A stretch of DNA of 64,000 nt, from the NCBI GenBank assembly GCA_911728455.2, contig OU452222.1, positions 14,983,201 through 15,047,200 of the forward strand. The letters run 5' to 3'. The DNA comes from Marthasterias glacialis. Its lineage: Eukaryota > Echinodermata > Asteroidea > Forcipulatida > Asteriidae. The notes beneath the pieces are model-generated. The model was not told the DNA's origin and did no database searches. It saw only the letters and a program-made list of their open reading frames with translations. The translations under genes and the position numbers were made by a program. The number at the start of each line of letters is the position of its first letter. Position 1 is the stretch's first letter. Of this stretch, positions 1 through 12,243 are shown one piece after another.

Positions 1-598
1 TACTTGTGATGTAACAATTCATCCAGACGAGATACCAAAGGGCATCCACTCAGTGTTGAGATGGCTTCCATGAAGTAGCTGCCGATTACTCTTGGATTGC
101 TACTTGTGATGTAACAATTCATCCAGACACATCAACACATCCATTTATGCAAAATCCAAAACGTTTTAGTTTGTCATAAGAATCAAAATGCCATAAAAAG
201 TTAGGACCTTTGGAAATGTATGATCGTCTTAGGAGGCGCCGCCCTTTTCTCTGCTGTGTTCCCTCCGGATCAAGCATGCGAAGAATGATGCGAACTTCTT
301 CCTGTGTACATTTCAGTCCATTGACTTTACAATTCTGCGCCATCCAGCGATAGCCATGTTGCTTGCCCAATTCATTTAACTGGTGCTCAACGAAGCTAAT
401 GACATCAGTGATGTTGCTGTAATCCTTTCGCCGTGACAGTCCCATACCCTTCAAAATACGCTTTAAGTGTCTTTCACTTATTACTGTGTGATGATACAGT
501 GCCAATGCACGTAGGATATCTGAATATATTAATCCTATTTCAAAGTAAACCTTGATTATGACGTTTCTCTCAGCTGCATCCATTGGAGGCCACAGCAT
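1..598 (-). pseudogene. Integrase-core (rva_4-like) transposase-related pseudogene, partial
   Basis: A 159-residue frame on the minus strand (598 to 119) starts with a helical DNA-binding-like half and reaches a block around LWHFDSYDKLKRFGF followed by ING and VD. This is the start of the DDE integrase core found in a large invertebrate and fish family of uncharacterised integrase-domain proteins. The frame then hits a stop. After a shift of reading frame the next conserved block (NPRVIGSYFMEA) is readable between about 100 and 40, so the gene is broken by a stop and a frameshift. The remaining catalytic residues lie outside the window or are lost. A 28-base stretch is present twice at the broken end (1-28 and 101-128). 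The homology call comes from motif memory; the pseudogene state is seen directly. Confidence 0.65.
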
Positions 599-1904
599 TC
601 AGGAGGATACCAAACCAGAAAAATGCTCTGAAGTGGGAAAAGAAAAGTCAGCTTTTATTTTTAAAATCCAACTTTGCATTTTGTAGCATTTTCATAAATA
701 CATGACCTTTTACACTAGGTTTAGTTTTCTGAATGTACCTTTTCTTTAATTTAATGGTCATGTGCATGGCTATCTAGAACCATAGTTTACTAATGAGCTT
801 CACTATACTTCACTACTTGTCTACTCAAACTAACTAAGAGTTAAGGCACTCGGACTTTTATATTAATATTGTGTGGCAACTGTGAGAACAGTACTTGTCT
901 AGTTTAGTGTGTGTGGTTTACTGCAAGTACATGTACAAAGAGTAAATGGACACTTAAATTTTAAATTCTTCACCTTACTGAAAGCGAAACGAAAGTGACT
1001 CATTTGTATGTCTGAACTAAGCGTATGCATGGGTCTTTCTATCGCATGTTGTAATTAGGACTTGTAATAAGTAAACAATCCTTCTTTATTGAAGCTTTAG
1101 CGAAATACTATTAGATACCACTTGTGTTGTAACTGCAAATTTTATGCAAAAGGATTATCCTTAACTTCACATAAATTAAATACAAATAGCTCACCATGTG
1201 AGTTGGATCTGAAACTGGTTGGAACTTGGAAACTAGTGTAATTTGATGTTAAACAAGATACATTTGTAGTTAGTAAGTTGTATGGAGGTAGAAATAGATT
1301 TACAACATGTACATGAAGTTAATTTTATTTGTACCTGATCATTAAGAATTCGACCTCTTACCCTAAACTTGTCTGTCCCTAGAGGGCACTATATCAAACA
1401 ACTTGGTGTTAGCCTTATCAATAGTAAACCATACGATACTATAAAATAAAACAATTGCAACTAAATAACAATAATATATAAATCCATGCACAACAAATCT
1501 GTTTTCCTACACAGTTTATGCAATGATTTCATTTTCAACATATGTTTTCCACCCAAATAATGAAATAACAAATTACTCAGAAGAGCTGTGTCAAGCAGCT
1601 GTCTAGCTATGGACATTGACAACCCGAACCTTTATTTTTTTAGAAAGGTACGTAGATTAGAAGCTCAATTGAGACACTGGTTTCAGTTATTCCCAAAGAC
1701 CTAAAGTCCTATGGGCACAAACTAAAAACCATCTCTTGGATGACAGATTTTGTTGACTAGTCTTACCTGGTGTATGCTAGTGGATCTGACTGGAGACGTG
1801 GTCGACTTGAGACGTGCCTGCGTTGTACCCTGAAGAAGCGTTGTCAACAGTGGCGCCCTCTATATGCTGCAGGCATGTGGTGGGCGCTCGCGGGTTTGTT
1901 AATG
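599..1904. other. Gene-poor AT-rich stretch
   Basis: No exon-like frame, RNA gene or clear repeat was recognised here. The only long frame near its right end is the shadow of the adjoining 21-bp array. Confidence 0.5.
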
Positions 1905-2268
1905 TTTTCGTTCGAACGAAGATTATTTTCGTTCGAACGCAGATTATTTTCGTTCGAACAAAGATTTTTTTTTCGTTCGAACGCAGATTTTTTTTGTTCG
2001 AACGAAGATTATTTCCGTTCGCATGCAGATTACTCTTCGTTCGAACGAAGATTATTTTCGATCGAACGCAGATTATTTTCGTTCGAACAAGGATTATTTT
2101 CGTTCGGACGCAGATTACTCTTCGTTCGAACGAAGATTATTTTCGTTCGAACGCAGATTATTTTCGTTCGAACGAAGATTATTTTCGTTCCAACAAAGAT
2201 TATTTCCGTTCGAACGCAGATTACTCCTCGTTGGAACGAAGATTATTTTCGTCCGAACGCAGACTTTT
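1905..2268. repeat. 21-bp minisatellite with palindromic core
   Basis: About 17 copies of a 21-bp unit built on the palindrome TTCGTTCGAACGAA followed by GATTATT or GATTACTC. Units alternate between CGAAG and CGCAG variants, with CAAAG variants interspersed, so a 42-bp dimer and longer higher-order patterns are visible. Because 21 is divisible by three and the unit lacks stops, three overlapping frames stay open; these are not genes. Confidence 0.9.
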
Positions 2269-2289
2269 CTCAAATTTTTGTTCTCACCT

Positions 2290-3352
2290 ATGTCCCTTTA
2301 AAAGCTCCATAGCTTCCTACTGAACAATATCAACACAAAACTTATAACACAACAGGAACTCTGGCATTAAACATGTCTTAGGTTTGATACAAATTCCATT
2401 AGATAGTCTTCTCAGTATAACATCTCCCTGAAAATGCTGAGTGTTTTTGGATAGCTCTGATCAAATATCTAGACATTTTGAAGTTGAAAATAGGCACACT
2501 CTTTTGTAAAGAGTTAACATTTTAGGAAATTTTAAAATTCTCATCTTTTACAAAGAATCATTCAGGAAAATGAAGCTCTTTTCAAAATTCTACAAATTGT
2601 AAGTGCATAAATGTGGTGAATGTAAACAAAAATAGTTCATCATATTTGAGGGTTTCACACAGTCCTAAACCCCAACAGTGACAAAACTCCTAGGTAGCAA
2701 GTTTTAAAAGTTTGATAGACATTGGTTATCAGAAGAGTATTTTCATTTTAATCCTCTTTAGTTATCAGGAAATTATATCTTAAAGAAATTGTATAATATT
2801 TTGTAATTTTGGAAACAAAGCACAAATAGTGAACGATTTTAATGGGTTAAATTCCTCAAACATTTGTCAAAGTTAACTTAATAAAAAAAAATGTTTTTGT
2901 CATTGTTTCAGTGTGCTGAATGTCAAAGCATGTAGGGTGAATTCAACTGAACTTCAGATGATGATACAAGCAAGAATCAACTTGAGAAATTATGAAGAGA
3001 CAAAACAAACATTGGACTTACCACCAAGAAGAGCCAAGAATAAAAAGGGACTCATGATGTCCTCTTCACTGATGAAAAACAACTGAATCAGCAGAGACAG
3101 TCAGAGTTCTGAAGCTATGCTGAATCTCCTTAGGGACAAAGTAACTACTCTATCAACAGAAGCAGACTGCGATCTGAAACTGAGGTGAGAAAATTACTTG
3201 TGCTGTATAGCAGCTCCTCTCCTTGCACTGAATAATTCAAACTACCTCCAGCGTGTATATGTGTGTACATGTACATGTATAGGTAGTATACCCTTGCCTT
3301 TCCTGTTTGTGCCTTAGGGTGTCAGCCAATCAGACACAGACATATTGTGGAT
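2290..3352. other. AT-rich stretch without recognised gene
   Basis: No coding exon, RNA gene or mobile element was recognised. A GT-AG exon cannot be excluded, but no domain is readable. Confidence 0.45.
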
Positions 3353-4327
3353 GTTTTCATAAAGCACTTTCATTGGACTGTTGTATAGCTAGATTGGTAT
3401 GACACTCACTGTCACCAATCTGCAGACACTTTCTGCTGGTCTTTGCAATATAGTTGTAAGTTCTTTCATAAAGTACTCTCAATGGACTGTTGTATATTTA
3501 GATTGGTAAGACACTCACCGTCACCAATCTGCAGACACTTTCTGCTGGTCTTTGCAATATACATGTAGTTGTAAGTTCTTTCCTAAAGTACTCTCAATGG
3601 ACTGTTGTATAGCTAGATTGGTATGACACTCACTGTCACCAATCTGCAGACACTTTCTGCTGGTCTTTGCAATATAGTTGTAAGTTCTTTCATAAAGTAC
3701 TCTCAATGGACTGTTGTATAGCTAGATTGGTATGACACTCACTGTCACCAATCTGCGGACACTTTCTGCTGGTCTTTGCAATATAGTTGTAAGTTCTTTT
3801 ATAAAGTACTCTCAATGGACTGTTGTATAGCTAGATTGGTATGACACTCACTGTCACCAATCTGCAGACACTTTCTGCTGGTCTTTGCAATATAGTTGTA
3901 AGTTCTTTTATATAGTACTCTCAATGGACTATTGTCTAGCTAGATTGGTAAGACACTCACTGTCACCAATCTGCAGACACTTTCTGCTGGTCTTTGCAAT
4001 ATAGTTGTAAGTTCTTTCATAAAGTACTCTCAATGGACTGTTGTATAGCTAGATTGGTATGACACTCACTGTCACCAATCTGCAGGCACTTTCTGCTGGT
4101 CTTTGCAATATAGTTGTAAGTTCTTTCATAGAGTACTCTCAATGGACTGTTGTATAGCTAGATTGGTATGACACTCACTGTCACTAATCTGCAGACACTT
4201 TCTGCTGGTCTTTGCAATATAGTTGTAAGTTCTTTCATAAAGTACTCTCAATGGACTATTGTATAGCTAGATTGGTATGACACTCACTGTCACCAATCTG
4301 CGAAACTTTCTGCTGGTCATTGCAATA
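3353..4327. repeat. 109-bp tandem satellite, about nine copies
   Basis: Units start at about 3353, 3461, 3576, 3685, 3794, 3903, 4012, 4121 and 4230. The spacing is 109 bp except for one unit with a 6-bp insertion (ACATGT). Each unit contains the imperfect inverted repeat ATTGGTATGACA / TGTCACCAAT, which can form a short hairpin. The first copy is the most diverged. No coding role is seen. Confidence 0.95.
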
Positions 4328-7300
4328 ATAACTAATACTGAAACATAAATCTTTCAAAAAGATCAAAAAGATTTACTTTGTATTAACTGCAATCTTGGCG
4401 GAACAACAATACTTTTGCAGAAACAGGGAAGCTGGACTGATTGGTTTAGTTTAATCTCACATGTCAAAGTGGATGCTTTAACAGAAATGATGGTTATAAA
4501 TGGATTTCTAGAAGATTCAAGCTTTTTAAGTCAGAGTCACAAATTACAAATCTGAGCCAATTGTTTGATTCATTGGGTTGATCTAAGTCAATCTTAAATA
4601 TGCCTTCATTCAGAATTGAGTCAAGTAAGATTAGTTCCATCCTTTTGTTCATGCCATCTTAACTGTTGATTCTCTTAAGTAACTGTTTTATGTATAAATC
4701 TACATACAGAGTAAAAATTATTTTGTTATCAATACAATAGTACAGAGCAAATGCAACATATATTTTACCACGGCTGTTTCATGCCAAAAGAAGAAGGAAT
4801 GAGAGCTTGAATGAACAGATACTTTAAGTGGCTGTTTCATGTCATTTTACTGATATTTCTTTAGTATACAGCATTGCCTTTTTTAATCAAAATCAGGGTT
4901 TCTACCACAGATGTTTTGTCTTCCTTAGATCATCTTTCATCACAAAATGAAGACAAAGTAACACCCTATAAATACCATTTGAAGTCATTCTTTTGTAAAA
5001 TTGCTGATTTTTTTATTTGTATATGTTTTTTAATCTAAATGATTTCAAAAATTCAAATTTTAAGCAGCTCGTTAACCATATTTTTAAAAACTGTTTTGAA
5101 CATTTGTAAACATTTTATCAATCATGTGCTATTTTTTTTTTGAGTCTGGATTTAGGCTCATAATATTTTGTTTCTTGAAAATTGAAGACTTTAAAGAAGT
5201 TTACGGAATGCTGCTTTTCCCATGAAAACTTCTTTGAGTGATGATGTGATGACTAATAATGTAGAGTAGGGTTAAATGCAAGGGTGTTTTAAATGAAAAT
5301 ATTCATCATATGATTTGAAAGAAGACTGTTATTATCTCTCCATTTTTAGTGCTTGTATTTATTTACTTCGCTTAATGTATTGCCTCTAGGTAAGACATCT
5401 GTTCTAGAATTGCGAAGATTGTAGGTTCGATTCCCACTCGAGTAAAATGCCTGTGTTCTTTTTTTCAAAATACTCGGAATATACTGAGTATACAGTGCTT
5501 AGCACACATCAGTGTATTGGATAAACACAAATAAAATCATCTTTTATCCCTGATGCAAATTTAACATCTATTAAGACCTTGAAATTCTGATTATTCAATT
5601 CAGATTGATTTGACTGGAATTTTGAAATGCTGGAGTCTTCATTTTGGACGAGGAATTTAAGTGACCTATCACCACATCAGGGTTAATCTGAAATTAAATG
5701 GAATGTGCTGATATTACAGTTTTCATCCACAAAATGGTTCAGTTGTTACAGAAGCTGTTATTGGATCTGCCTGACAAGTCAGCAGTGTAGAAGAACAAAA
5801 GACAACTTGAATGAACAGTCTTCCAGAAGAACTGTTGAATGGATCCATTGATCTACAGTGTGCTTGAGTTCTAAGTTCATCTATAGGAACCAATCATGAT
5901 GTGGCTTGGATCTATCTAGGTGCCCAGTCTGGCTCAAGTTCCTCAGTACCAGCTCATTACAAACCATGTAAGTATTTTGATTCAATACAATTTCTCCAAA
6001 AATATTGTAAATGTTTTTATCAAGTTTAAAAACTCGTGAGGAATTCATTATAGATCCCTTGTTTTATAAAAGACTATAACTCTGCACAGTAAGCCAGTAG
6101 ATGGCTTAAGGTTAAGTTTACAAGGAGAACCCAAACCAGTGTTTGATTGACTCAGATGCATGTATGCACCAGTGCTGTGGTTTTACATTAGACCATGTCC
6201 TGCATGCACTCTGTGACTGTTACTTGTATTCAACAGTCCATAATAAAGGATTTCCACTGCTACATGTTTGTTATCATGTATGGTATAATTGCATACACTG
6301 TGCCTGGTATGATAATGCGATGATAATGCTTCATACCTAATACATTACTTGCAATAGTGATGTGATTCATTTGGGGATATCACCCGAAACATGCAATCAT
6401 GCATCTTCTGGTAGCAGTTGGAAATATTAAACAGTTAAGCCCCCAACCATGGGTTACAGTGAAGTTCACTTGCCAGTGTGTAATACATATGAGCAGTAGT
6501 ATGGTACCATCACCCAGCATAGTGAACATGGTGAAAGGGCCTCGCTTGAATGACTTGTCCCAAGGGCAAGTTCATTGTCAACTGCAAAGTTTTCAGAAGA
6601 TCTAAATAACAATACATGGCTTTTTTCAACAATGGGCCAGAAGAGCACACAACATTTTATTATCAATGTGTTTATTTAAAAATGCAAGGAAGACACACCA
6701 CTGCCGGAAGTTGGAGTGCATTTATTTTATGATGTGATTGTATAGTTTCCTTGGTCTGTATGCACCAGTACATGCTGATTTTGAATTTGTATTTGCAGTT
6801 TGATTGCTTGCACCTAAACCCATTCTTAAGAATCCAGATGAAAAGGCTGATTCCCTGCCTCACACTAAGTTTACATGGCTGTTTAAATGGTACCATATAG
6901 ATAGAGCCTAATGGCCAAATGGACAAAATGTACAAGGTAAAGGGAGACAAGATCAACATGATTCACGTTCTCTGAGAAATAATTGTGCATCCTTTATTTG
7001 ACCTGGGAAGGCAGGCCCAGATATAGGATTTGTTTAAGCGAGGGGGGGGCACACCTAAATTTTAAAATGTTGACCAAAACATCTATTTCCTGCCGAGACC
7101 CACATGTTCTGTTGTTTTATGTGCATAGGCCTAGATGTCTAAGTATGATTCTTGTGGGACTGGACATCAATGCATTGAAGTTAACTGCAGTAAGATCCAT
7201 TCATCTGGCTGACAGAGGATTGTCATCAATCGCATTGGAGTTAAACTGCTGCTAAATTTTAGCAACGCACTTCTGGCAAACATCACACAGGAGGTTGGTG

Positions 7301-8020
7301 AGTACAGTTTTGTTGTCGTTGCATGGGCAGTCGTCAGGGTCACATGGCAACTGAGAGAGGACATCTGCCAGCCCCCAAAATTCCAGTGTCCCCCCCCCCC
7401 CTGTGCCCCCACAAAAAAGTGTACATTCATATTTATAATGGTTCCATTTTTTCACAGTTGATGGGTGTGTTTTTCCATGTGAGAATAATGTCCAGTGTGT
7501 GCATAGAGTTTGCATGTGTACTGACTGATTGGTTGGCAACCAATGTAAGATATCAGGTAAGCAATTTAGAGCCCAATACAGAATGCTGATTAAAGTAGAG
7601 ATACTCCAGCCATTGGCAATAACAAAACAATCTCATGTGAATATTTCAACACTATAGCCCCTTTTCAGGGTGTACTTAATTGATGATAATATTTGTGTAA
7701 TATAGCAAGCTGAAACACTGATGCTGTGCACAATAGGAGACTTTGGGACACTAGGGCCAAGTTCACACAAGGTCCTTTTGTTGACTAGCGTTTGATAATA
7801 ACTGGTTTCCATGCTTAAAACATATGTTGGGTACCAGGTATTTTCGACCCTCAGTCAACAAATGGTCTTTGTGCAAACTTGGCCTAAGTTACAGCAGACA
7901 AGGCAGTTATATATTCCATTGTTAGTGTAGCTTTGAGCATGTGCACATTTCTGATAACAACGCATTTATCTGGCTGGTCTGCTGCCTCAAAGTGTCCCAC
8001 AGCTTCCAACATGAAAATGA
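4328..8020. other. Intergenic or intronic DNA with old repeat debris
   Basis: Mostly AT-rich single-copy-looking sequence. It holds one tRNA-like SINE remnant (about 5388-5450), poly-G and poly-C tracts near 7044 and 7390, and a possible donor site after a short open stretch near 5890-5970. No domain-bearing exon is recognised. Confidence 0.4.
5388..5450 (+). mobile_element. tRNA-like SINE remnant
   Basis: The block contains a B-box-like GGTTCGATTCCCAC preceded by GTAAGACATCTG. It resembles the tRNA-like head seen in reverse orientation at 26520-26580 and 30050-30115. It cannot fold as a full tRNA, so it is better read as an old SINE head. Confidence 0.4.
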
Positions 8021-8272
8021 GAATGGGTATAGCCTGGTTCCTGTACATATTATGTAGGTTTCCTTGGCTATAGCCTAGTTCCTGTACATATTATGTAGGC
8101 TTCCTTGGGTATAGCCTAGTTCCTGTACATATTATGTAGGTTTCCTTGGGTATAGCCTAGTTCCTGTACATATTATGTAGGCTTCCTTGGGTATAGCCTA
8201 GTTCCTGTACTGATTGTGTAGGTTAGTATGACTTTGGTATAGCCTGGTTCCTGTACAGATTGTGGGTTAGGA
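8021..8272. repeat. 41-bp minisatellite, about six copies
   Basis: Repeats of a 41-bp unit containing TATAGCCTAGTTCCTGTACA and ATTATGTAGG. The first four or five copies are nearly identical; the last two are degenerate and shortened. Confidence 0.9.
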
Positions 8273-8702
8273 AAGAATCACACCAGTCATCTTGCCCATT
8301 ACCAAAGTTTCCCCCTGCAAAGTTGCCTACTTCATGTACCTTATTTATTCCTGAATTACCTCTTAATCAGTTAATGCCGGAGTACTCCCATTTTTTTGTC
8401 CATGTAATCTAACACGATTAGTTTCTTGTTATTGCTGGAATCATTTTTGTTTTGAGAGTTCTGCTGGCACAAAGAAGCCATTACTAAACAAAGTCATGAG
8501 AGCAAAGATTCTTAATGAAGCACTGGGATGTGTCTTTTCTCTATTGAAAACATTAAGATTCAAACAACGTAAATCACAAAACATGGGCTGTGAAACAGAA
8601 GCACATTAAACATTTCTTTACTTTGAAAGTAATTCCACCATTTGTTGTAAAACTTGCTCTTAGATGAAAAATTCACTTGTTAATTTGTGTTGTAAATCTC
8701 AG

Positions 8703-8866
8703 GTTGTGTTAACAATGTCATTAGATACAGGAATGGTACAGTCTTCCCTCCAACTGTGATCAATGTATGTGCATCTATGGGGATGTTGTATGTGAACCAG
8801 CTAGCTGCAAAACAGAATGTTATGATCCATATCAACCACCAGGAGAATGTTGTCCAATATGTGAGG
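8703..8866 (+). CDS. Exon encoding a von Willebrand factor C (VWC) domain, with 1-base frame break
   Basis: The exon is bounded by a consensus acceptor (AAATCTCAG) and a donor (GAGG then GTAAAT). It reads a cysteine pattern typical of VWC modules of secreted matrix and clotting-type proteins: an N-terminal part with CVNNVIRYRNGTVFP, then CDQCMC, VVC, SC, TEC, and ECCPIC at the end. The first part is in one frame and the rest in another; one base appears to be missing at the CCC run near 8743. The exon is 164 bp long. With phase-1 borders on both sides, as expected for a shuffled extracellular module, it should be a multiple of three, so the missing base is also implied by length. It is either a pseudo-exon or a consensus error. 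The rest of its gene is not resolved. Confidence 0.75.
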
Positions 8867-10562
8867 GTAAATCAGTTCAACTTGGAGAACTCATTTGAAT
8901 GAGCAACATACATTCCTAACAGGAAGGTACTTGATTGAGTTCTTTCAGTGGTATGTGTGGTCCCTCAAGTCAAAGGTTAATTTAATCAGTTTGTAAAGGA
9001 GAGACAACTGATGCTACACAAGTTACACTGTTAATATGTATTGCACCTTTTATACCAACACTATCATGTATCTTGTGCATGTTGAAGTTGCATTGTTACA
9101 TTGTATGTTGTGTGCAGTTTGTAGTCGCATTATCATTGTTATAAAATGAACTGAATTTGTATTTAAATCATGTGTCATTTTATCTTTTGCGAATTTTGGG
9201 TCACATTTTTAATGATTTAAATTGCAATTTCAATTGGTACTTTATATCATTAATGCTCAGATATCCATTATAGTATTCGTCATTTTATTATGTGTCAGTT
9301 TCGGTCAAATCTTTTTATCTAGTGCTGTTTATAGTGACACAGTTTCTGTTATTTTGACAGATGAGGTGGAGTTGAGTACAAATGTTGCACTGTTCAATAA
9401 ACCATTGTAATATTTCTAGATATTCCTCACCATATGCCCAGACATAGCTGTCTTTGCTAATTGATTACATTTTCTTTTTCAGTATATATATCTATTTGCA
9501 GCTGCTATGGTGATTTTGGTACAAGGCACTTGCATCCACTATGGTGTCTAATGAAACCAGATGCTACTGTGAGTTACTACTACTATTGCAGAATTTGGGT
9601 GACCAACTAGAATTTATTTGCTGATGATCAGTAGGCAAATACCAAACGAATAATGGTAATAAAATTGTTTTGAATTGCGCTGAAATTAAAAGAAAAACAG
9701 CATGATGTAGCAGCTTTGGTGTAAGTCTAGGCCTGTGTTTGCCAAACGATAAAAACTATAGGAAGCTCATGACATCTGTTACCAATGAACAGCTGTCAGT
9801 TTTTGAAGCGGTTTTACTGTGTCCAAAAAAATATAGAAAATTAAACTAATAAAACCAGCGCCTAATAATAAATGCTGACAGACCATCTACATGCTTGGGA
9901 GTTTCATTTTGTACCCTAGCGTGGATGAACATAAAACATGTTTTTTGTAAACATTTCTGCATGCCATATATAGTCTTTTATTAACCTCAAGCTCACGTTT
10001 GATCGAAGGTTGATCAGAGTTATCAAATTTTTTACCTATAAAATAGCAAATAAATATAGGTCACTATGTCACACACCAAAGTCTTCCAATATTTTTTATG
10101 AAGCATAATATTGGTCTACGTTCTGTATAAAACAAGTTTGGTCACAAAAACATTGACCAATATACTTGGGCTTTCTTTTCACCCGTGGGAAAAATTAATT
10201 TACATTAATAGCATTACACCCCCCCAAAATGCCATTACCGCCTGCCACTGAGTGTGTGTGCTACAAGTTTAAAAACAAGTCAAGACCAACGTCCAACCAC
10301 CTAATTTTTGCCTTACATTGCATGACAGCCCCGGGGTGTGGCACACATGTAGGTTACTCATTCTCGTCCCTCATCAGTGCACCCTAGTTCCAGTCAAATC
10401 AGGAGTGATGTTCATGAAGTCCCAGCTTGCACCACCAGTACCAGTAGTCTGAGTTACTGAACCCTCTACAATGCTTTTTTAACAATTGAATATTATCTGG
10501 CGCATGGAGGGTCCGAGTGAACTCTATTCAAAACTTGGTACATGTGTAAAAATGCCTTACAT
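8867..10562. other. Probable intron, no recognised exon
   Basis: Between the VWC exon and the hairpin element the sequence is AT-rich. A short cysteine-containing open stretch near 9499-9570 follows an AG acceptor-like site, but its domain is not recognisable, so it is not called. Confidence 0.4.
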
Positions 10563-10996
10563 GATTCAAGTCCGTCAGACAGGGAGTGACAAAAAACTGC
10601 TCCAAAATCCATCAACGACCTGTATAATAATATACTTTTAACTCATTTGAAGTTCGCAGGAGATCTTGCCGGTCTTTATTATGGTATGATCGGACACAAT
10701 TCCAATTTGCCAAAGAAGCGCAATTGAGGATTGCGCACAATAATGGCCTAGTGTATGGGGCAAATACACTAGTGTATTGTGCGTAATCCTTAAAGTGCGC
10801 TTCTTGTGCAAATTGGAAATGCATTACACAGGCATCGTTGTGGTCATCAGTTCAAAATTTTAGCAAAAAAATAATTGTACCACTATATTGAACGGCAACA
10901 TCTCCTGTGTACTTCAGGTGAGTTTAAAGTACATTGTAGAGGTCTGATAGATTTTGGAACAGTTTTTTGTCACTCCCTCTCTGAAGGACTTGAATC
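10563..10996. mobile_element. Hairpin (fold-back) MITE-like element
   Basis: The left arm from GATTCAAGTCC at 10563 is the reverse complement of the right arm ending GGACTTGAATC at 10996, with many smaller matched blocks. The centre, near 10757-10763, has CTAGTGTAT and ATACACTAG around a 7-base loop. Arms are about 194 and 233 bp, the right one holding an extra stretch. A target-site duplication is not clear. The long frame crossing its right end is not a gene. Confidence 0.8.
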
Positions 10997-11189
10997 CACC
11001 TGGCAACAAGTGATTGGGTCATCTACATCTTCACCACAAGTAAGATTACATTCAGCACAGTCCTTGCCAAGATGTATTCCTAGTAAACAGACTAATTTCA
11101 ATAGAGCTGTATGTACACTACTTTGTCGTCATTTATTTACTTTTCAAATGGTTGTTTTTTATCATGTTCTCCTGTATTTTCATTGACAG

Positions 11190-11328
11190 ACATTCCTTGG
11201 CAACACTGAGAGAGACACCCCAGTTACCAACATATTCAAGCAGCCTATTCAAGCACGATACATCCGCATTAAACCAACAGCCTGGAATGGGTACCCAGCC
11301 CTACGTATTGAACTCCTTGGCTGCAGAG
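11190..11328 (+). CDS. Terminal exon of an F5/8 type C (discoidin) domain
   Basis: Bounded by acceptor TTGACAG and donor GTAAGTG. The 46-codon frame shows the classic C-terminal half of an F5/8C domain: TFLGNTE, then NIFKQPIQARYIRIKP, W, and ALRIELLGC, where the last cysteine forms the domain disulphide. It enters in phase 0 and leaves in phase 1, as usual for this exon. F5/8C domains bind membranes or carbohydrates in secreted and cell-surface proteins. The upstream exon with the N-terminal half was not found, because a hairpin element lies directly upstream. It may belong to the same gene as the VWC exon 2.3 kb upstream, but that is inference. The exon itself has no break. Confidence 0.85.
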
Positions 11329-11878
11329 GTAAGTGAAATCGCTCAGTGATGTCTGGTGCCATCAGACATCACTGACATCTAATTTATGTTTAATTGAGGC
11401 ATAACTAACAAAATTTCAATATTTATATGTTTTTTATTATCTAAAAGTTACATTTTTTCAATGAATGACTGCAAAACCAAGTAAGAAAATTAAGACATAT
11501 TTCTACAGTGGCACTGCAAGCTGACTTAGTGACTAAACATGACCTCAGCCTGCTTTATATGCCCGATTTGTATGGAACTCACTACCTCCTGTGCACATCA
11601 TTAATACATTTTGAGCTTGCTGGTTATGTTGTTTGTACATGCACAGACTATTTTGTGGTCTGTCCTTTCCTGCATTAAGATCCTGGCATTATGTAACAAA
11701 CAAACAGCATCCATGTCAACAGATCATTGGTGTCAATAATGCACAATTTAAAAACAGAGTACTGACCATCAGGCCTCAATCTCAGAGTGTAATTTGGTTA
11801 TGTCACTGAACCTCACTCACCTCAAAAGTTCCAGTGAACTACTGGACCACACCCAAGCTGCTATACTACCAGCAGACA
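11329..11878. other. Probable intron
   Basis: AT-rich sequence after the discoidin exon. No exon or repeat recognised. Confidence 0.4.
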
Positions 11879-12243
11879 AATAGACTGATTGTGCGACCCA
11901 CGCCACGCGACCTGTAGTGGGTATTAAATGTAAACAAACACGATGTTCTCCATAGAAAAGTGCATTACGGTACATGATGATTGTTGCATTTGTTTATTCG
12001 ATCCATGCTTTTCTTTCTCGAAATCTGTGAAAAATATTCCAAGATTTGTACCAGAGACCTTCAAGTGGCTGAATAAAGCCAGTAAGGACAGTTCCAGCAA
12101 GTCTTGCAAATTGTACAAGTTACGAATAAATGTGCACAAAGTGTACCAGCGCACGATGGAACGTTTACCCCAAACAACCGCAATCACACACTTTTCAACA
12201 CAAGAATTTCACAGTTTTCAAGCTGAATGATCCAAAGAAATTG
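11879..12243 (+). mobile_element. Partial copy of a TIR element, inverse of 13640-14000
   Basis: Starts with AATAGACTGATTG, the same end as the element at 13296-14000. Its body is the reverse complement of about 13640-13960: for example AGAGACCTTC and CAGTAAGGACAG occur here and, inverted, there. A 95-residue frame (11943-12230) includes HDDCCICLF, and the inverse copy keeps a similar HDDYCLCLF, so an old coding piece may be carried. No transposase is recognised. Confidence 0.55.

Noticed and set aside
1770-2323. Three overlapping long frames rich in F, E, R and L
   Set aside because: They come from a 21-bp repeat lacking stops in each frame; no start context or domain.
3353-4327. CRISPR-like regular repeats
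   Set aside because: Units are contiguous 109-bp copies without unique spacers, in a eukaryotic context.
5388-5450. A possible tRNA gene
   Set aside because: Only a B-box-like block is good; the acceptor stem and A box do not fit, so a SINE remnant is more likely.
5880-5970. A short open stretch ending at GTAAGTA
   Set aside because: Good donor but no acceptor or recognisable domain.
9499-9570. A short cysteine-containing exon after an AG site
   Set aside because: No domain pattern and no clear donor phase; too weak to annotate.
10875-11186. A 103-residue frame considered as the upstream discoidin exon
   Set aside because: Its first half is the right arm of a hairpin element and it lacks the discoidin pattern.
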